A stretch of 16,834 nt of DNA from an uncultured Clostridia bacterium (GCA_937877295.1 CALFIV010000263.1:1-16834), one strand, 5' to 3'. Shown: positions 5,992 through 14,402, counted from the first letter of the stretch. Made by a program: numbers and translations. The notes: a model not told the origin generated them from the letters alone.

Positions 5992-8496
5992 TCACCTGTT
6001 CATGCGAAGGACCATATGCCCTTCGATCGGTCGCTTCGCCGGTTTTTCGATCGTTTTCAGAATGCGCGGCGCTGTCGGCTCGGGCTGTTCCGCGATCGGT
6101 TTTTGTGCAGCAACCTGCTGCCGTTCATGCACGGCAGGCGCTTCTGCAGCCGGTATTGGATCGGCTGCAACCGGAATCTGCTGCGAAACAGGTTTTTGCA
6201 CCTTCGGCTGCACCGGCTGACGCGGAATCAAAACGGGTTCTTGCTTTTTCAGCTGTTCCGGTTTGATTGCCTGCTTTTGCGGCTGCGCGGTATGTTCCCG
6301 CGGTTCGGGCGCAGGCTGTACTGTCATCTTTTCCTGTACCGGCTTTACCGGCTTCGGTACGGGCACGGACGGCTTTGGCTGCTTTTTCACCGGTTGGTTC
6401 TTAAGCTTCGCGTCCGGCTGCTGTCTCGGGATATCGGTCTTCGGCTGCTTCGGGCTATTGGCCTTCGGCTGCTGCTTTTGCGGCGCGGGCCGCTCTCCGG
6501 AATTCTGCGCGGATTCCTGCGTTTTTGCAGGCTTATCCTGCTCAACCGGATTGACGCGGATCAGTTTGATGTCGTCGCGCACCGGCGTCTGCACCGTTTT
6601 GGGCCGTGCGACAGGCATGATGCGTGTACCGGAAAACGCCGCGTCGGATTCTCGCGGTTCGTTTTCACGCCGTTGTTTGGTAACGGCTGCCGGCGAAGCG
6701 CTGTATTCGCGCAGGTTCGCCTTCAGCTTGTCCTGATACGCCTGCTTGCGCGCCGCCGCTTCCTCTTCGGTCAGTTCTCCGTAATTGCGCAGTTTTACCG
6801 GCACGGTGTACCCGAACTGTTCGGTGGGAACGTCGCCGAACATCGGCGCTTCGACGCGGCGTTTTGTCTTTTGCAGCGTCGATTCCATGTTTTCTTCAAA
6901 CTCCGCCGGCAGCTTTGCCTTGATCTTCCGTTCGATCGCGTAGAGCACCATGCAAAGTACGGCGCACAGTGCGGCGACGCTGCAAACAATCAATCCGACA
7001 GTCCGCAGAATTCCGCGATACTTGACGTCAAGGTCCTTGAAATACGGGTTGTCCGGATAGACGTAGACAGGGTCGTCCGTCTGATCGGCAAGCTCCTTGA
7101 GACGGGACAGATCGAGACGAATCGTATCGCTTGAGCAGCTGGTTCCCGCGGGATCGTATGCATCTACACGGAAGGAAAGCTCCGGCACGCCGTCCAGCTG
7201 GAGAGACGTGACGAAATAGGTTTGTCCGTTTTGCAGATCCTGATAGGTTGTGAGCGTGCCGAACAGCCGAAGCTCTTTCAGCGACGCGTTATGCAGCGCA
7301 ACGCTGCTGAAATTGCGGATTTCAAACTGGATCGTGCCGCACAGCTTGCCGTTATCGTCGTAGTATGCGCGCTGCAAGACAACATACAGATTCAACTTCA
7401 CGGAATCGGAATCGACATACGGCACGGCGTCGTATTGATTGGAATCGGTGACGGTGAACGTCTGTCCGAACGCGTCGACCGCCGTCAGATGAAACCGGAT
7501 TTTCCGGATCGTTCCGGATGAAATCGCGGAAGGAACGGTATACAGAATGCTCTTGTCCTGTTCCGGCGCGAGGTCGAACGGCGCGTCGATCGGCGTATTG
7601 ATTTCGTCGTAGATCTGAATTCCCGTGACGGTACGGTTGCCCGCATTGTGAACCGTCACCGCAAACGACGAGCCTTCGCTGGTCGTCGGATACTGTTCGA
7701 CTTGAATCTGCAGGTCCACCACGACCGATTCGACGGTGAGCGGCGTTTCGGCCTGCGTCGTCTGCTCGCTTTGCCGCACGGTATATTCGATGACAGGCGA
7801 GAAAGCCATGTCCTGCTTGCCCATCGTATAGGTCACTTCAACGCTGCGGGTTTCGCCTGAAAACAGTTCGGTCGACGGCAATTCGATCGCGGCCGTGCTT
7901 TGCTCCGGATCATAAAGCTTGAGCCCGCTCATATCGTATTTGGTGTCGTTTGCAATCGTATAGGTGACGGTAAAGGTTTCTCCCACGCGCACGCGTTCCG
8001 CACTTGCCTTTGCCTTCACGGAAAGCACGGGCGGAATAAACCGCTCGATGCGGATCTGTGCAGACGTTTCCCGTTCATGCGCTACCAATGTGACCGTATC
8101 GGACTCTGTATCGGTGACCCACTCGGATTCCGTCCACGACAGCACATAGGTCACATCCGTACCGAGCTGCGCGTCCGAAACGGCAACGTCATGCAGTAAA
8201 AACTCGCGCGTGCCGCCTGCGAGCACCGTGATCTGCTCCTCATCGAGCAGCAGCGTTTCATCCGCATACCCTCCGGACAGCGCGGCATGCTCGAGCGTAT
8301 AGTCCGTCGTGCTCGTGTTGCGGATGGTAAACAGAAGCTCCGGGATTACGCCGTCGCCCGTGAGTTCCGGATCGGGATCGCATACCACGGTCATCGTAAT
8401 CGGATGATTGCCGTCGGCAACCACACTCATGGCCGGCAGTACGCCCATGAGCAGCAGGATCATTATGCAGATGAGAAACGATCGCCTCAGCTTCAT
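5992..8496 (-). CDS. Large surface protein: signal peptide, Ig-like repeats, one TM, P/Q/K-rich cytoplasmic tail
   Basis: 834 aa; the ATG is preceded by GGAGGT. A signal peptide (about 1-27, cleavage near SVVA-DG) is followed by about 460 residues of beta-rich, Cys-poor sequence. This part has several CARDB/DUF11-like units, seen in repeated phrases such as FTIRNTSTTDYTL, VTYTIANDTKYDMSGLKLYD and FAVTVHNAGNRTVTGIQIYD. One membrane helix lies at about 496-519, followed by basic ERKIKAKL. The last 315 residues are intracellular by this topology: first charged, then (from about 640) extremely rich in P, Q and K with no recognised domain, ending in RPIEGHMVLRMNR. No enzyme motif is seen. Such CARDB-membrane proteins are often encoded in clostridial cell-envelope clusters. 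It lies 12 bp after the yigZ-like gene and runs into the hydrolase gene. The function is unknown. Confidence 0.8.
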   Translation of the reverse strand: MKLRRSFLICIMILLLMGVLPAMSVVADGNHPITMTVVCDPDPELTGDGVIPELLFTIRNTSTTDYTLEHAALSGGYADETLLLDEEQITVLAGGTREFLLHDVAVSDAQLGTDVTYVLSWTESEWVTDTESDTVTLVAHERETSAQIRIERFIPPVLSVKAKASAERVRVGETFTVTYTIANDTKYDMSGLKLYDPEQSTAAIELPSTELFSGETRSVEVTYTMGKQDMAFSPVIEYTVRQSEQTTQAETPLTVESVVVDLQIQVEQYPTTSEGSSFAVTVHNAGNRTVTGIQIYDEINTPIDAPFDLAPEQDKSILYTVPSAISSGTIRKIRFHLTAVDAFGQTFTVTDSNQYDAVPYVDSDSVKLNLYVVLQRAYYDDNGKLCGTIQFEIRNFSSVALHNASLKELRLFGTLTTYQDLQNGQTYFVTSLQLDGVPELSFRVDAYDPAGTSCSSDTIRLDLSRLKELADQTDDPVYVYPDNPYFKDLDVKYRGILRTVGLIVCSVAALCAVLCMVLYAIERKIKAKLPAEFEENMESTLQKTKRRVEAPMFGDVPTEQFGYTVPVKLRNYGELTEEEAAARKQAYQDKLKANLREYSASPAAVTKQRRENEPRESDAAFSGTRIMPVARPKTVQTPVRDDIKLIRVNPVEQDKPAKTQESAQNSGERPAPQKQQPKANSPKQPKTDIPRQQPDAKLKNQPVKKQPKPSVPVPKPVKPVQEKMTVQPAPEPREHTAQPQKQAIKPEQLKKQEPVLIPRQPVQPKVQKPVSQQIPVAADPIPAAEAPAVHERQQVAAQKPIAEQPEPTAPRILKTIEKPAKRPIEGHMVLRMNR

Positions 8497-8508
8497 GATA
8501 CCTCCGAT

Positions 8509-9156
8509 TTATTCCTGCTCTTGTGAAAACCCGAAATAGCCTTCTTCAAACGCCGCAGCCTCCACGCGAGCCTCCGTACGATCCCGCAGCGCTTTCAAAA
8601 ACGCCTCTGCGCGATCCGACCGACAGCGGAATACGCAGTCGATCACGTCGGAATAATCCGCGTGTTCCAACGTGCCGAAGCGTTCGAATACGCTTTGCAC
8701 CGCGTTCCAGTACGGGTACTGCACCCGAAGGCGAAAGCCCGTCGTCGGCAGCATCAGCAATATGCCCGAAGCATCTACGGCGTCCGAAGCGGAACGCGTA
8801 TAGGCCCGCACCAGCCCGCCTGCGCCCAAAAGAATGCCGCCGAAATAGCGCGTGGACACAACCAGAACATCACAGAGATCGCGTTTCCGAAGAACCTCCA
8901 TCATAGGCAGCCCGGCCGTTCCCTGCGGCTCGCCGTCGTCGCTGTAGCGCGCCGCACCGTTCTTCAAACGGTACGCAAAGCAGTTGTGCGTGGCATCCCA
9001 GTGCTGTTTGCGGATGCGGTCCAGAATCGCAAGCGCTTCCGCTTCCTCCGACACGGCAAAGCAGCGACCGATGAAGCGCGATCGCGAGATCACATATTCG
9101 GTTTCGCCGTCCCTCTTGACCGTGCGGTACGGCTTCAGCTCTGCGAATTCCGCCAT
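8509..9156 (-). CDS. yigZ: YigZ/IMPACT family protein
   Basis: 215 aa from the ATG at 9156 (MAEFAELKPYRT), chosen because AAAGGA lies about 8 nt upstream and the length fits the family (about 205-217). The open frame continues upstream to 9396, but that part overlaps the promoter and a terminator. The N-terminal UPF0029/Impact domain shows the family hallmarks: SRFIGRCF, THNCFAYRL, the YSDDGEPQGTAGLPM block and STRYFGGILLGAGGLVRAY. A C-terminal ferredoxin-fold domain (DUF1949-like) follows. The family resembles eukaryotic IMPACT and is linked to translation or RNA, but its bacterial role is not settled. It is the first gene of a three-gene operon with the surface protein and hydrolase. Confidence 0.93.
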   Translation of the reverse strand: MAEFAELKPYRTVKRDGETEYVISRSRFIGRCFAVSEEAEALAILDRIRKQHWDATHNCFAYRLKNGAARYSDDGEPQGTAGLPMMEVLRKRDLCDVLVVSTRYFGGILLGAGGLVRAYTRSASDAVDASGILLMLPTTGFRLRVQYPYWNAVQSVFERFGTLEHADYSDVIDCVFRCRSDRAEAFLKALRDRTEARVEAAAFEEGYFGFSQEQE

Positions 9157-9198
9157 GTCGATTCCTTTCTCGCGCAATGGCCTATTTTCATGTATAAC

Positions 9199-9227
9199 AG
9201 TATAGCAAATTCTTTTGTGCTTTGCAA
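9199..9227 (-). promoter_or_regulatory. Promoter of the yigZ operon
   Basis: On the minus strand: TTGCAA (-35, 9222-9227), a 17-bp spacer, TATACT (-10, 9199-9204) with an upstream TGC. Transcription would start near 9192, about 36 nt before the yigZ ATG. Confidence 0.8.
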
Positions 9228-9283
9228 CCGATGCACAAAACTGTTCACAGAAGCGACGAAATCCGTCCGCATTCGCGATATAG

Positions 9284-9311
9284 AAAGGCCGCAGCGCCGG
9301 CTGCGGTCTTT
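9284..9311. terminator. Bidirectional terminator downstream of mscL
   Basis: Stem CCGCAGC/GCTGCGG (9289-9295 with 9300-9306) with a 4-nt loop, flanked by AAAGG on one side and TCTTT on the other. It can end mscL transcripts on the minus strand and insulates the yigZ promoter that follows. Confidence 0.75.
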
Positions 9312-9337
9312 GTTGCGGTTTGCTTGTTTTTACTGTG

Positions 9338-9838
9338 TTATTCTTCCTTCGGAAGCTCGCTCGTGCAGTGCGGGCAGCGGGTTGCGTCGTCGGCAACTTC
9401 CTGCTTGCAGTACGGGCAGAGATGCGGCTTCTTCTCCTCTGCGGACGCTTCCTCTTCCTTTTTCTTCATTGCAGCGGCCTTTTCCTCTGCTTTGCGGAGT
9501 GCGCGGACCACGATGAAGATCGCAAGCGCGATCAGAATGAAGTAGACAATCGCGGAGATGAACTTGCCGTAATGGAACACGGAAATGCCGGCTTCCGCAA
9601 GTACGTCTGCGGACGGATATGCACCGTCAACGAGCAGCTCCGCCGGGACTTCCTTCAACGGGATGAACCAGTTGGAGAAATCCGCCTTGATGATGAGGCC
9701 TAAAAGCGGCATGATGATGTCGTTGATGAGGGACGTCACGATTGCGCCGAATGCGCCGCCGATGATGACGCCGACTGCCATGTCGACCACGTTGCCCTTC
9801 AGAGCAAACGCTTTGAAATCTGCAAAAAACTTTTTCAT
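9338..9838 (-). CDS. mscL: Large-conductance mechanosensitive channel with C-terminal zinc ribbon
   Basis: 166 aa. The SD is GGGGG 7 nt before the ATG. The N-terminus FKAFALKGNVVDMAVGVIIG and GAIVTSLINDIIMPLLG are the classic S1 helix and pore-lining TM1 of MscL. TM2 is FISAIVYFILIALAIFIVV, followed by the usual charged RKAEEKAAAMKKKEE helix. MscL opens under membrane tension to release solutes on osmotic downshock, as a pentamer. The last 30 residues add a CPYC/CPHC zinc ribbon (C141, C144, C155, C158), which makes the protein about 25-30 residues longer than the E. coli type. Similar tails occur in other Firmicutes MscL proteins; their role is not established. It has its own promoter, whose -35 lies in the last codons of the upstream permease gene. 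Confidence 0.95.
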   Translation of the reverse strand: MKKFFADFKAFALKGNVVDMAVGVIIGGAFGAIVTSLINDIIMPLLGLIIKADFSNWFIPLKEVPAELLVDGAYPSADVLAEAGISVFHYGKFISAIVYFILIALAIFIVVRALRKAEEKAAAMKKKEEEASAEEKKPHLCPYCKQEVADDATRCPHCTSELPKEE

Positions 9839-9869
9839 GTGTTTTCCCCCTACAAAGATTTACGAATAT

Positions 9870-9898
9870 ATTATAGCACAGTCGCCGTTATTCCACAA
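9870..9898 (-). promoter_or_regulatory. Promoter of mscL
   Basis: Minus strand: TTGTGG (9893-9898), a 17-bp spacer, TATAAT (9870-9875) with TGTGC just upstream (extended -10). It begins inside the 3' end of the permease gene, so mscL can be expressed apart from the zinc-uptake operon. Confidence 0.75.
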
Positions 9899-10772
9899 CT
9901 ATTTTTTTGCTGTTTGCAGCGCGAATGCGGTTGCGCAGCGCGCCGATCAGACAGCAGACGAAAAAAACGATCACATGCACCGTGATGATCGCCGGACCGG
10001 GCTGCACATCGAGCGCGAGCGACAGCACAAAGCCTGCCGCAAAGCACACGAGCGCAAGCGACGCCGATGTTATGACGACCGTCGAAAACCGTCTGGATAC
10101 GCGCATGGCGGACAGCGCCGGGAAAATGATCAGTCCGGACACCATGATCGCGCCGACCATTTTCATACCGATCACGACCGTAACCGCGGTCAGCGCAGCC
10201 AGAAGAAGACTATAAAGCCGCACGTGTACGCCGGTTGCTTTTGCAAAATTCTCGTCAAACGTGACCGAAAAGATGCGTGTAAAGAACAGCAGGAACATGG
10301 TCATCACGACCGCGCAAACGATGATCGTCACGATCATATCCGTCTTGGAAAGCGTGGACATCGACGCCGTACCGAACAGCGAATTGCAGATATCCGCATA
10401 CTGATTGTCGGAAAGCCGGAACAGCAGCGTACCGATTGCGATTGCGCCGGTCGACAGCACTGCAATCGCCGCATCGCCCTGCATGCGCCGTTTTTCGGTG
10501 AGTCCCATCAGCAAAAACGCCGCGATCAGAACGATCGGCAGCGAAACCGCCGTGGACGCGTTGCCGAGGTTCAGCGCCGTTGCGAGCGCAAGCGCGCCGA
10601 AGCCGACGTGTGAAAGCCCGTCGCCGATCATCGAATAGCGCCGCAGCACGAGCGTGATACCCAAAAGACTTGCGCACAGCGATACGAGCACGCCGACGAT
10701 CATGGCGCGGACAAGAATCGACTGCAGATACGGATCGGAAAATACGGATGAAATCGAACCGAACTGGATCAT
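9888..10772 (-). CDS. znuB: Zinc/manganese-type ABC transporter permease (ABC-3 family)
   Basis: 294 aa with about eight hydrophobic segments. Family signatures are LVLRRYSMIGDGLSHVGFG near the N-terminus (the ABC-3 hallmark R-x-S-x-x-G-D-x-x-S-H), TFDENFAKATGV (the coupling region) and MVGAIMVSGLIIFPALSA. It is the membrane channel of a metal importer with the ATPase and lipoprotein encoded just upstream; its start overlaps the ATPase stop by 4 bp (ATGA), which implies coupled translation. Zinc and manganese importers of this family cannot be told apart reliably from sequence; zinc is favoured by the binding-protein motifs. The znuB symbol is used in that sense. Confidence 0.9.
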   Translation of the reverse strand: MIQFGSISSVFSDPYLQSILVRAMIVGVLVSLCASLLGITLVLRRYSMIGDGLSHVGFGALALATALNLGNASTAVSLPIVLIAAFLLMGLTEKRRMQGDAAIAVLSTGAIAIGTLLFRLSDNQYADICNSLFGTASMSTLSKTDMIVTIIVCAVVMTMFLLFFTRIFSVTFDENFAKATGVHVRLYSLLLAALTAVTVVIGMKMVGAIMVSGLIIFPALSAMRVSRRFSTVVITSASLALVCFAAGFVLSLALDVQPGPAIITVHVIVFFVCCLIGALRNRIRAANSKKIVVE

Positions 10773-11473
10773 ATCGCATGCACCTCCAGATACTTTCTGC
10801 CGAGCGGGCTCGCCTTATATGCCGAAGCCGTTCCGATGAACAGCGGATGGCAGGACAGGTGCAGGATATGCGAACAATCACGCACAGCCTGCTCTACGTC
10901 GTGCGAAACCATGATGATGGTCATTCCGCTTTGATTGATTTCGTGTAGCAAGCGGTAGAACTCCGCTGTCACCACCGGATCGAGTCCGGCCGTCGGTTCG
11001 TCGAGCACGAGACATTTCTTGGTGGCGCAAAGTGCGCGCGCCAGCAGAACGCGCTGCTGCTGCCCTCCTGAAAGCTCCTGGTAGCAGCGTTTTTTGAGCG
11101 GAAGCAGTCCGAGCATCTCCATATTTTTGTTTGCGATCTCGCGTTCCCTGCGGCTGTAAAACGGTTTGATACCGCGATAGCCGATCGTACCGGAGAGCAC
11201 AACCTCCTCCACCGACGCCGGGAAATCCTTCTGGATCGCGCTGCTTTGCGGCAAATACCCGATTTCCGTCGGCTTCAGTCCTTCGCCCATTACGATGCGT
11301 CCGCTTGCACAGGGAATCAGGCCCAGCAGCGCTTTCATCAGCGTCGTTTTGCCCGAACCGTTTTCGCCGACGATGCCCCAGAACTCGCCCGCCTGTACGG
11401 AAAAGCTTACATCATGCGCCACGTTGTCCCCGCCGTAAGCGAGTCCGACACTTTCAAAGGTCAGCAACGCCAT
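10769..11473 (-). CDS. znuC: Zinc-type ABC transporter ATP-binding protein
   Basis: 234 aa. Walker A is GENGSGKTT (residues 36-44), the Q-loop is in IGYLPQ, the signature is LSGGQQQR, Walker B is CLVLDEPTAGLD and the H-loop is MVSHD. Length and motif spacing match the single ATPase domain of ZnuC/MntB-type importers. The ATG directly follows the stop of the lipoprotein gene (TGAATG), and its own stop overlaps the permease start. It hydrolyses ATP at the inner face of the membrane to drive metal uptake through the ABC-3 permease. Confidence 0.93.
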   Translation of the reverse strand: MALLTFESVGLAYGGDNVAHDVSFSVQAGEFWGIVGENGSGKTTLMKALLGLIPCASGRIVMGEGLKPTEIGYLPQSSAIQKDFPASVEEVVLSGTIGYRGIKPFYSRREREIANKNMEMLGLLPLKKRCYQELSGGQQQRVLLARALCATKKCLVLDEPTAGLDPVVTAEFYRLLHEINQSGMTIIMVSHDVEQAVRDCSHILHLSCHPLFIGTASAYKASPLGRKYLEVHAI

Positions 11474-12406
11474 TCAATTCACCGCCTCTCTGAGACTCTC
11501 TGCATTCCTTTGCATCAGATCGAGATATGTCACGCCCGATTCGAAATCCGCTTTGCTGACATTGTGACAGCTGTGGAGCAAAAGTTTCTTGACGCCGGTT
11601 GCCTCCGCAATCGCATCCGCCGTCTTTTCGTCGGAAAATTCAATGTAAAACACGCTCGGCAGCGCTTCCTCGCGCACGCGCTCGATCAGAAACGCAATCG
11701 TCGAAAGGCTGACCTCCTCGTTGCTGGAACATCCGGGCAGCGCCGCATAGTAGGTCAGACCGAGCTCGTCGCACAGATACCGGAACGGAAAGCGTTCCGC
11801 AAATACGACCGTATGCCGCTTAGCGTTTTGCATCACGTCCAGAAACCGTTCGTCCAGCGCGCGCAGCTTTGCAAGATACTGCTCTGCGTTTTCGCGCAGC
11901 GTCGCTTCCGCTTCCGGCAGCAGACGGATCAACTCATCGCGAAGCGCTTCCACGATGCGGATCGCATTTTTCGGGCTGGTCCAGACGTGCTCATCCGCGG
12001 CGGACTCCTCTTCCTGCTCCGCCTGCATGCCTTCGACGGTTTCCTCGTCGAGCGTTTCAACCAGTTCGAGCAGGGATACTGCGTGTACCGCAACGTCGCT
12101 CTTTTGCATAACGTCCTCCACCCAGCGGTCGGATTCTCCGCCGACATAGACAAACAGGTCCGCATGCAATATCTGCGACACCTCGGAAAACGTCGGATCG
12201 AAGCCATGCACCTCGCTGCCGGGCTTGACAAGCATTGTGAGTTTGACAAGATCACCTGCGATCGCACGGATGAAATCATACTGCGGAAAGATTGTGACGA
12301 CGACCGACGGACGCGCGTCCGCATCGTTCGGCGCGCTGCACGCCAGCGCTGCGCCGCACAGCAGCAGGCACAGCAGGCATACCGTAAAGCGTTTCCAAAA
12401 ACGCAT
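11474..12406 (-). CDS. znuA: Zinc-type ABC transporter substrate-binding lipoprotein
   Basis: 310 aa from the ATG at 12406, which has AGGAGA 7 nt upstream; the frame is open further upstream but that overlaps the DUF362 gene. The signal peptide ends in ALAC, with C23 the likely lipidated residue. Cluster A-I (ZnuA/TroA) motifs: TIFPQYDFIRAIAGD, PGSEVHGFDP (H67), EHVWTSPKNA (H140), FAERFPFRYL and LLHSCHNVSKADFESGVTYL. The usual His-rich loop before the second ligand is replaced by a Glu-rich one (QAEQEEESAADEH). The third His of the classic site is replaced by ERFPF, a variant I recall from other Firmicutes members. It captures the metal outside the membrane and delivers it to the permease. 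The zinc preference is inferred. Confidence 0.9.
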   Translation of the reverse strand: MRFWKRFTVCLLCLLLCGAALACSAPNDADARPSVVVTIFPQYDFIRAIAGDLVKLTMLVKPGSEVHGFDPTFSEVSQILHADLFVYVGGESDRWVEDVMQKSDVAVHAVSLLELVETLDEETVEGMQAEQEEESAADEHVWTSPKNAIRIVEALRDELIRLLPEAEATLRENAEQYLAKLRALDERFLDVMQNAKRHTVVFAERFPFRYLCDELGLTYYAALPGCSSNEEVSLSTIAFLIERVREEALPSVFYIEFSDEKTADAIAEATGVKKLLLHSCHNVSKADFESGVTYLDLMQRNAESLREAVN

Positions 12407-12420
12407 GAATCGTTCTCCTC

Positions 12421-13572
12421 TCATTTGTTCAGCACCCGCGCGATCGGCGTTCGGTGCACGTACATTGCGCCCTTCGGACAGAATTCCTGACAGCAAAAGC
12501 ACTTGATGCAGCGGCTGCGGTGAATCAGCGCCTTGCCGTTTTTCATTTCGATCGTATGCGCCGGACAGACGTTTGCGCATCTGCCGCATCCGACGCAAGC
12601 CCTCTTTTTGACCTGCGGACGCGATGCGAGACATGCGTTCAACACGCGCTGTCCGAGCCGTCCTGCGCCGGTGTTTGCGTTGATGAACAGCAGGCTGTTG
12701 CGGTTTCGGATGCATTCGAACTGCGCCGGGCGGAACGATTCCCAATCTCCCGAAATCACAAGATCTTCAAAGCGTTCCGGCACGAGTCCTCTGCGTTTTG
12801 CCGCCGCGATCGTCGGGACTTCATACGGGTCAAGCCCGATGAGCTTTGCCGCGAGCACGTCAAGGCAATGCGGATCTTTGGAAGCGAGCAGGCACCCGAC
12901 AAACTTCGGCGTCCCCTGCGTCGGCCCGTTGCCCTCCATGGCGACCACCGCATCGCAGATCTGTACAACGGGTTTGAAATGCTCGTCGAGATCGACGATC
13001 ATATCCGCGAAATCGTTCGGATTCGGAAAGCGGTAGTGATACTCGGGCTTCATTGTACCGGGAATAACGCCGAACAGATTCTTGGCGGCAGCCGACAGCG
13101 CCATCATGCCGTGCGACTTCAGCTTGCAGAAATTGATGATCGCGTCGCAGTCGTCAAGCCAGCGCGTATAGGTGAAGGTCTTCGCCTGCACCGCATATTC
13201 ATCATATGCCTGTTTTTCGGAGAAATCGCGGTTGAGCACAACCCCCATCGCTTCCGCGCGTTCGAGTCCCGCCATGGCATAGACGCGGTTCAGCACCGCC
13301 GCGTTGTAGAGATTGCCCGGGCTGTCGCCGATGACGACCGATGCGCCGCGTGCGATGAGCAGCTTGGACAGCGCGACCAAAAGATTCGGATGCGTGGTGA
13401 CCGCACGATCCGGCTTGGCCGCGGCGACAAAGTTCGCCTTGATCGCGATCTTCATTCCCGGACGCACCCAATCGAGCCCGCCGAGCGGAGCAAGGACACT
13501 CCGGATTGCGGCTTCGCAGGTTTCATCCGCATAGTCGGGACACGAGACGATGTTGACAAGATCTGATTTCAT
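12421..13572 (-). CDS. DUF362 protein with two [4Fe-4S] ferredoxin motifs
   Basis: 383 aa from the ATG at 13572, which overlaps the nfo stop as ATGA; an upstream frame to 13644 lies inside nfo and has no better start. The DUF362 domain spans about 1-300 (KIAIKANFV, THPNLLVALSKLL, VVIGDSPG, INFCKLKSHGMMALSAAAKNLFGVIPG, DAVVAMEGNGPTQG). A bacterial-type ferredoxin domain follows with CVGCGRCANVCP (from C326) and CIKCFCCQEFCP (from C355), enough cysteines for two [4Fe-4S] clusters. The family is widespread in anaerobes and thought to be a redox or maturation protein; no reaction is established. It lies between the DNA-repair gene and the metal importer, 14 bp before znuA, so a link to metal or oxidative stress is a reasonable inference. 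Confidence 0.88.
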   Translation of the reverse strand: MKSDLVNIVSCPDYADETCEAAIRSVLAPLGGLDWVRPGMKIAIKANFVAAAKPDRAVTTHPNLLVALSKLLIARGASVVIGDSPGNLYNAAVLNRVYAMAGLERAEAMGVVLNRDFSEKQAYDEYAVQAKTFTYTRWLDDCDAIINFCKLKSHGMMALSAAAKNLFGVIPGTMKPEYHYRFPNPNDFADMIVDLDEHFKPVVQICDAVVAMEGNGPTQGTPKFVGCLLASKDPHCLDVLAAKLIGLDPYEVPTIAAAKRRGLVPERFEDLVISGDWESFRPAQFECIRNRNSLLFINANTGAGRLGQRVLNACLASRPQVKKRACVGCGRCANVCPAHTIEMKNGKALIHRSRCIKCFCCQEFCPKGAMYVHRTPIARVLNK

Positions 13573-14402
13573 TTTAACATTCCCCGCAGCAGCGCGATCT
13601 CCTGCGCGTATTCTTCCAGCTTTTCGTGCGGCGTCTCCAGGCAAAACGGCAGATCACGGAGCGCAGGATGGTTGACAATCCGAGAGAACGCGTCAAGCCC
13701 CATCGTCCCTTCGCCGATTGCCGCGTGGCGGTCCTTGTGTTCGCCCAAGCCGAACTTTGCATCGTTCAGATGGATGAAACGCAGCCGGTCCAGCCCGATC
13801 ACACGGTCGAACGCGCCGAGAACGCCGTCGAGATCGCGCACGATGTCGTAGCCCGCCTCGTAAACATGGCATGTGTCGAGACAGACACCGACACGCTCCT
13901 GCAAGCTGACGCGATCGATGATTGCGCGGACGCTCTCGAAAGTGCCGCCGATCTCGCTGCCCTGTCCGGACATGGTTTCGATCAGGACGATCGTATCCGT
14001 CGCGTCGGACAGGATGCGGTTCAAAAGCGCCGCCGTCTTTTCGATCCCGATTGCTTCCCCCTGCCCGACATGACTGCCGGGATGGAAGTTATAGAACGGC
14101 GTGTGCATCGCTGTGCAGCGCAGCAGATCGTCTGCCATGACGAGCTCGGCAAACTGCGCTGTCTCCGGTTTTTCGGCGCACGGATTGAGCGTATACGGCG
14201 CGTGTACCAAAACCGGCGCAAACGCGGATTCTTTGAGATATGCGTCCATCGCGGCGGCGTCCGCTTCATCCAAAGCCTTTGCTTTGCTGCCACGCGGATT
14301 GCGTGAAAAGAATTGAAACGTGTCCGCGCCGAGGCCCGATGCGGTCTTTGCCATTTTGAGCAATCCGTCGGAGGGCGACAGATGACAACCGATGTGCAGC
14401 AT
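13569..14402 (-). CDS. nfo: Deoxyribonuclease IV (AP endonuclease, family 2)
   Basis: 277 aa, the normal length for Nfo. The start follows AAAGGAT. Metal-site motifs are present in order: FHPGSHVG, VLIETMSGQGSEIG, GVCLDTCHVYEAGYDI, FIHLNDAKFGLGEHKDRH and a late CLETPHE. Nfo is a TIM-barrel enzyme that cuts DNA 5' of abasic sites in base-excision repair, using a trinuclear zinc centre. It is the first gene of a five-gene operon that ends with a zinc-type importer. No LexA/SOS box is seen at its promoter. Confidence 0.95.
   Translation of the reverse strand: MLHIGCHLSPSDGLLKMAKTASGLGADTFQFFSRNPRGSKAKALDEADAAAMDAYLKESAFAPVLVHAPYTLNPCAEKPETAQFAELVMADDLLRCTAMHTPFYNFHPGSHVGQGEAIGIEKTAALLNRILSDATDTIVLIETMSGQGSEIGGTFESVRAIIDRVSLQERVGVCLDTCHVYEAGYDIVRDLDGVLGAFDRVIGLDRLRFIHLNDAKFGLGEHKDRHAAIGEGTMGLDAFSRIVNHPALRDLPFCLETPHEKLEEYAQEIALLRGMLK

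Noticed and set aside
6016..7134. 372-codon plus-strand frame rich in R, F and L
   Set aside because: It is antisense to the 834-aa surface protein gene, with the Arg/Leu/Phe bias expected of a shadow of P/Q/K codons; no SD or motif.
11246..13566. Two long plus-strand frames (414 and 370 codons)
   Set aside because: They are antisense to znuC/znuA and to the DUF362 gene, which carry clear motifs; the antisense products have none.
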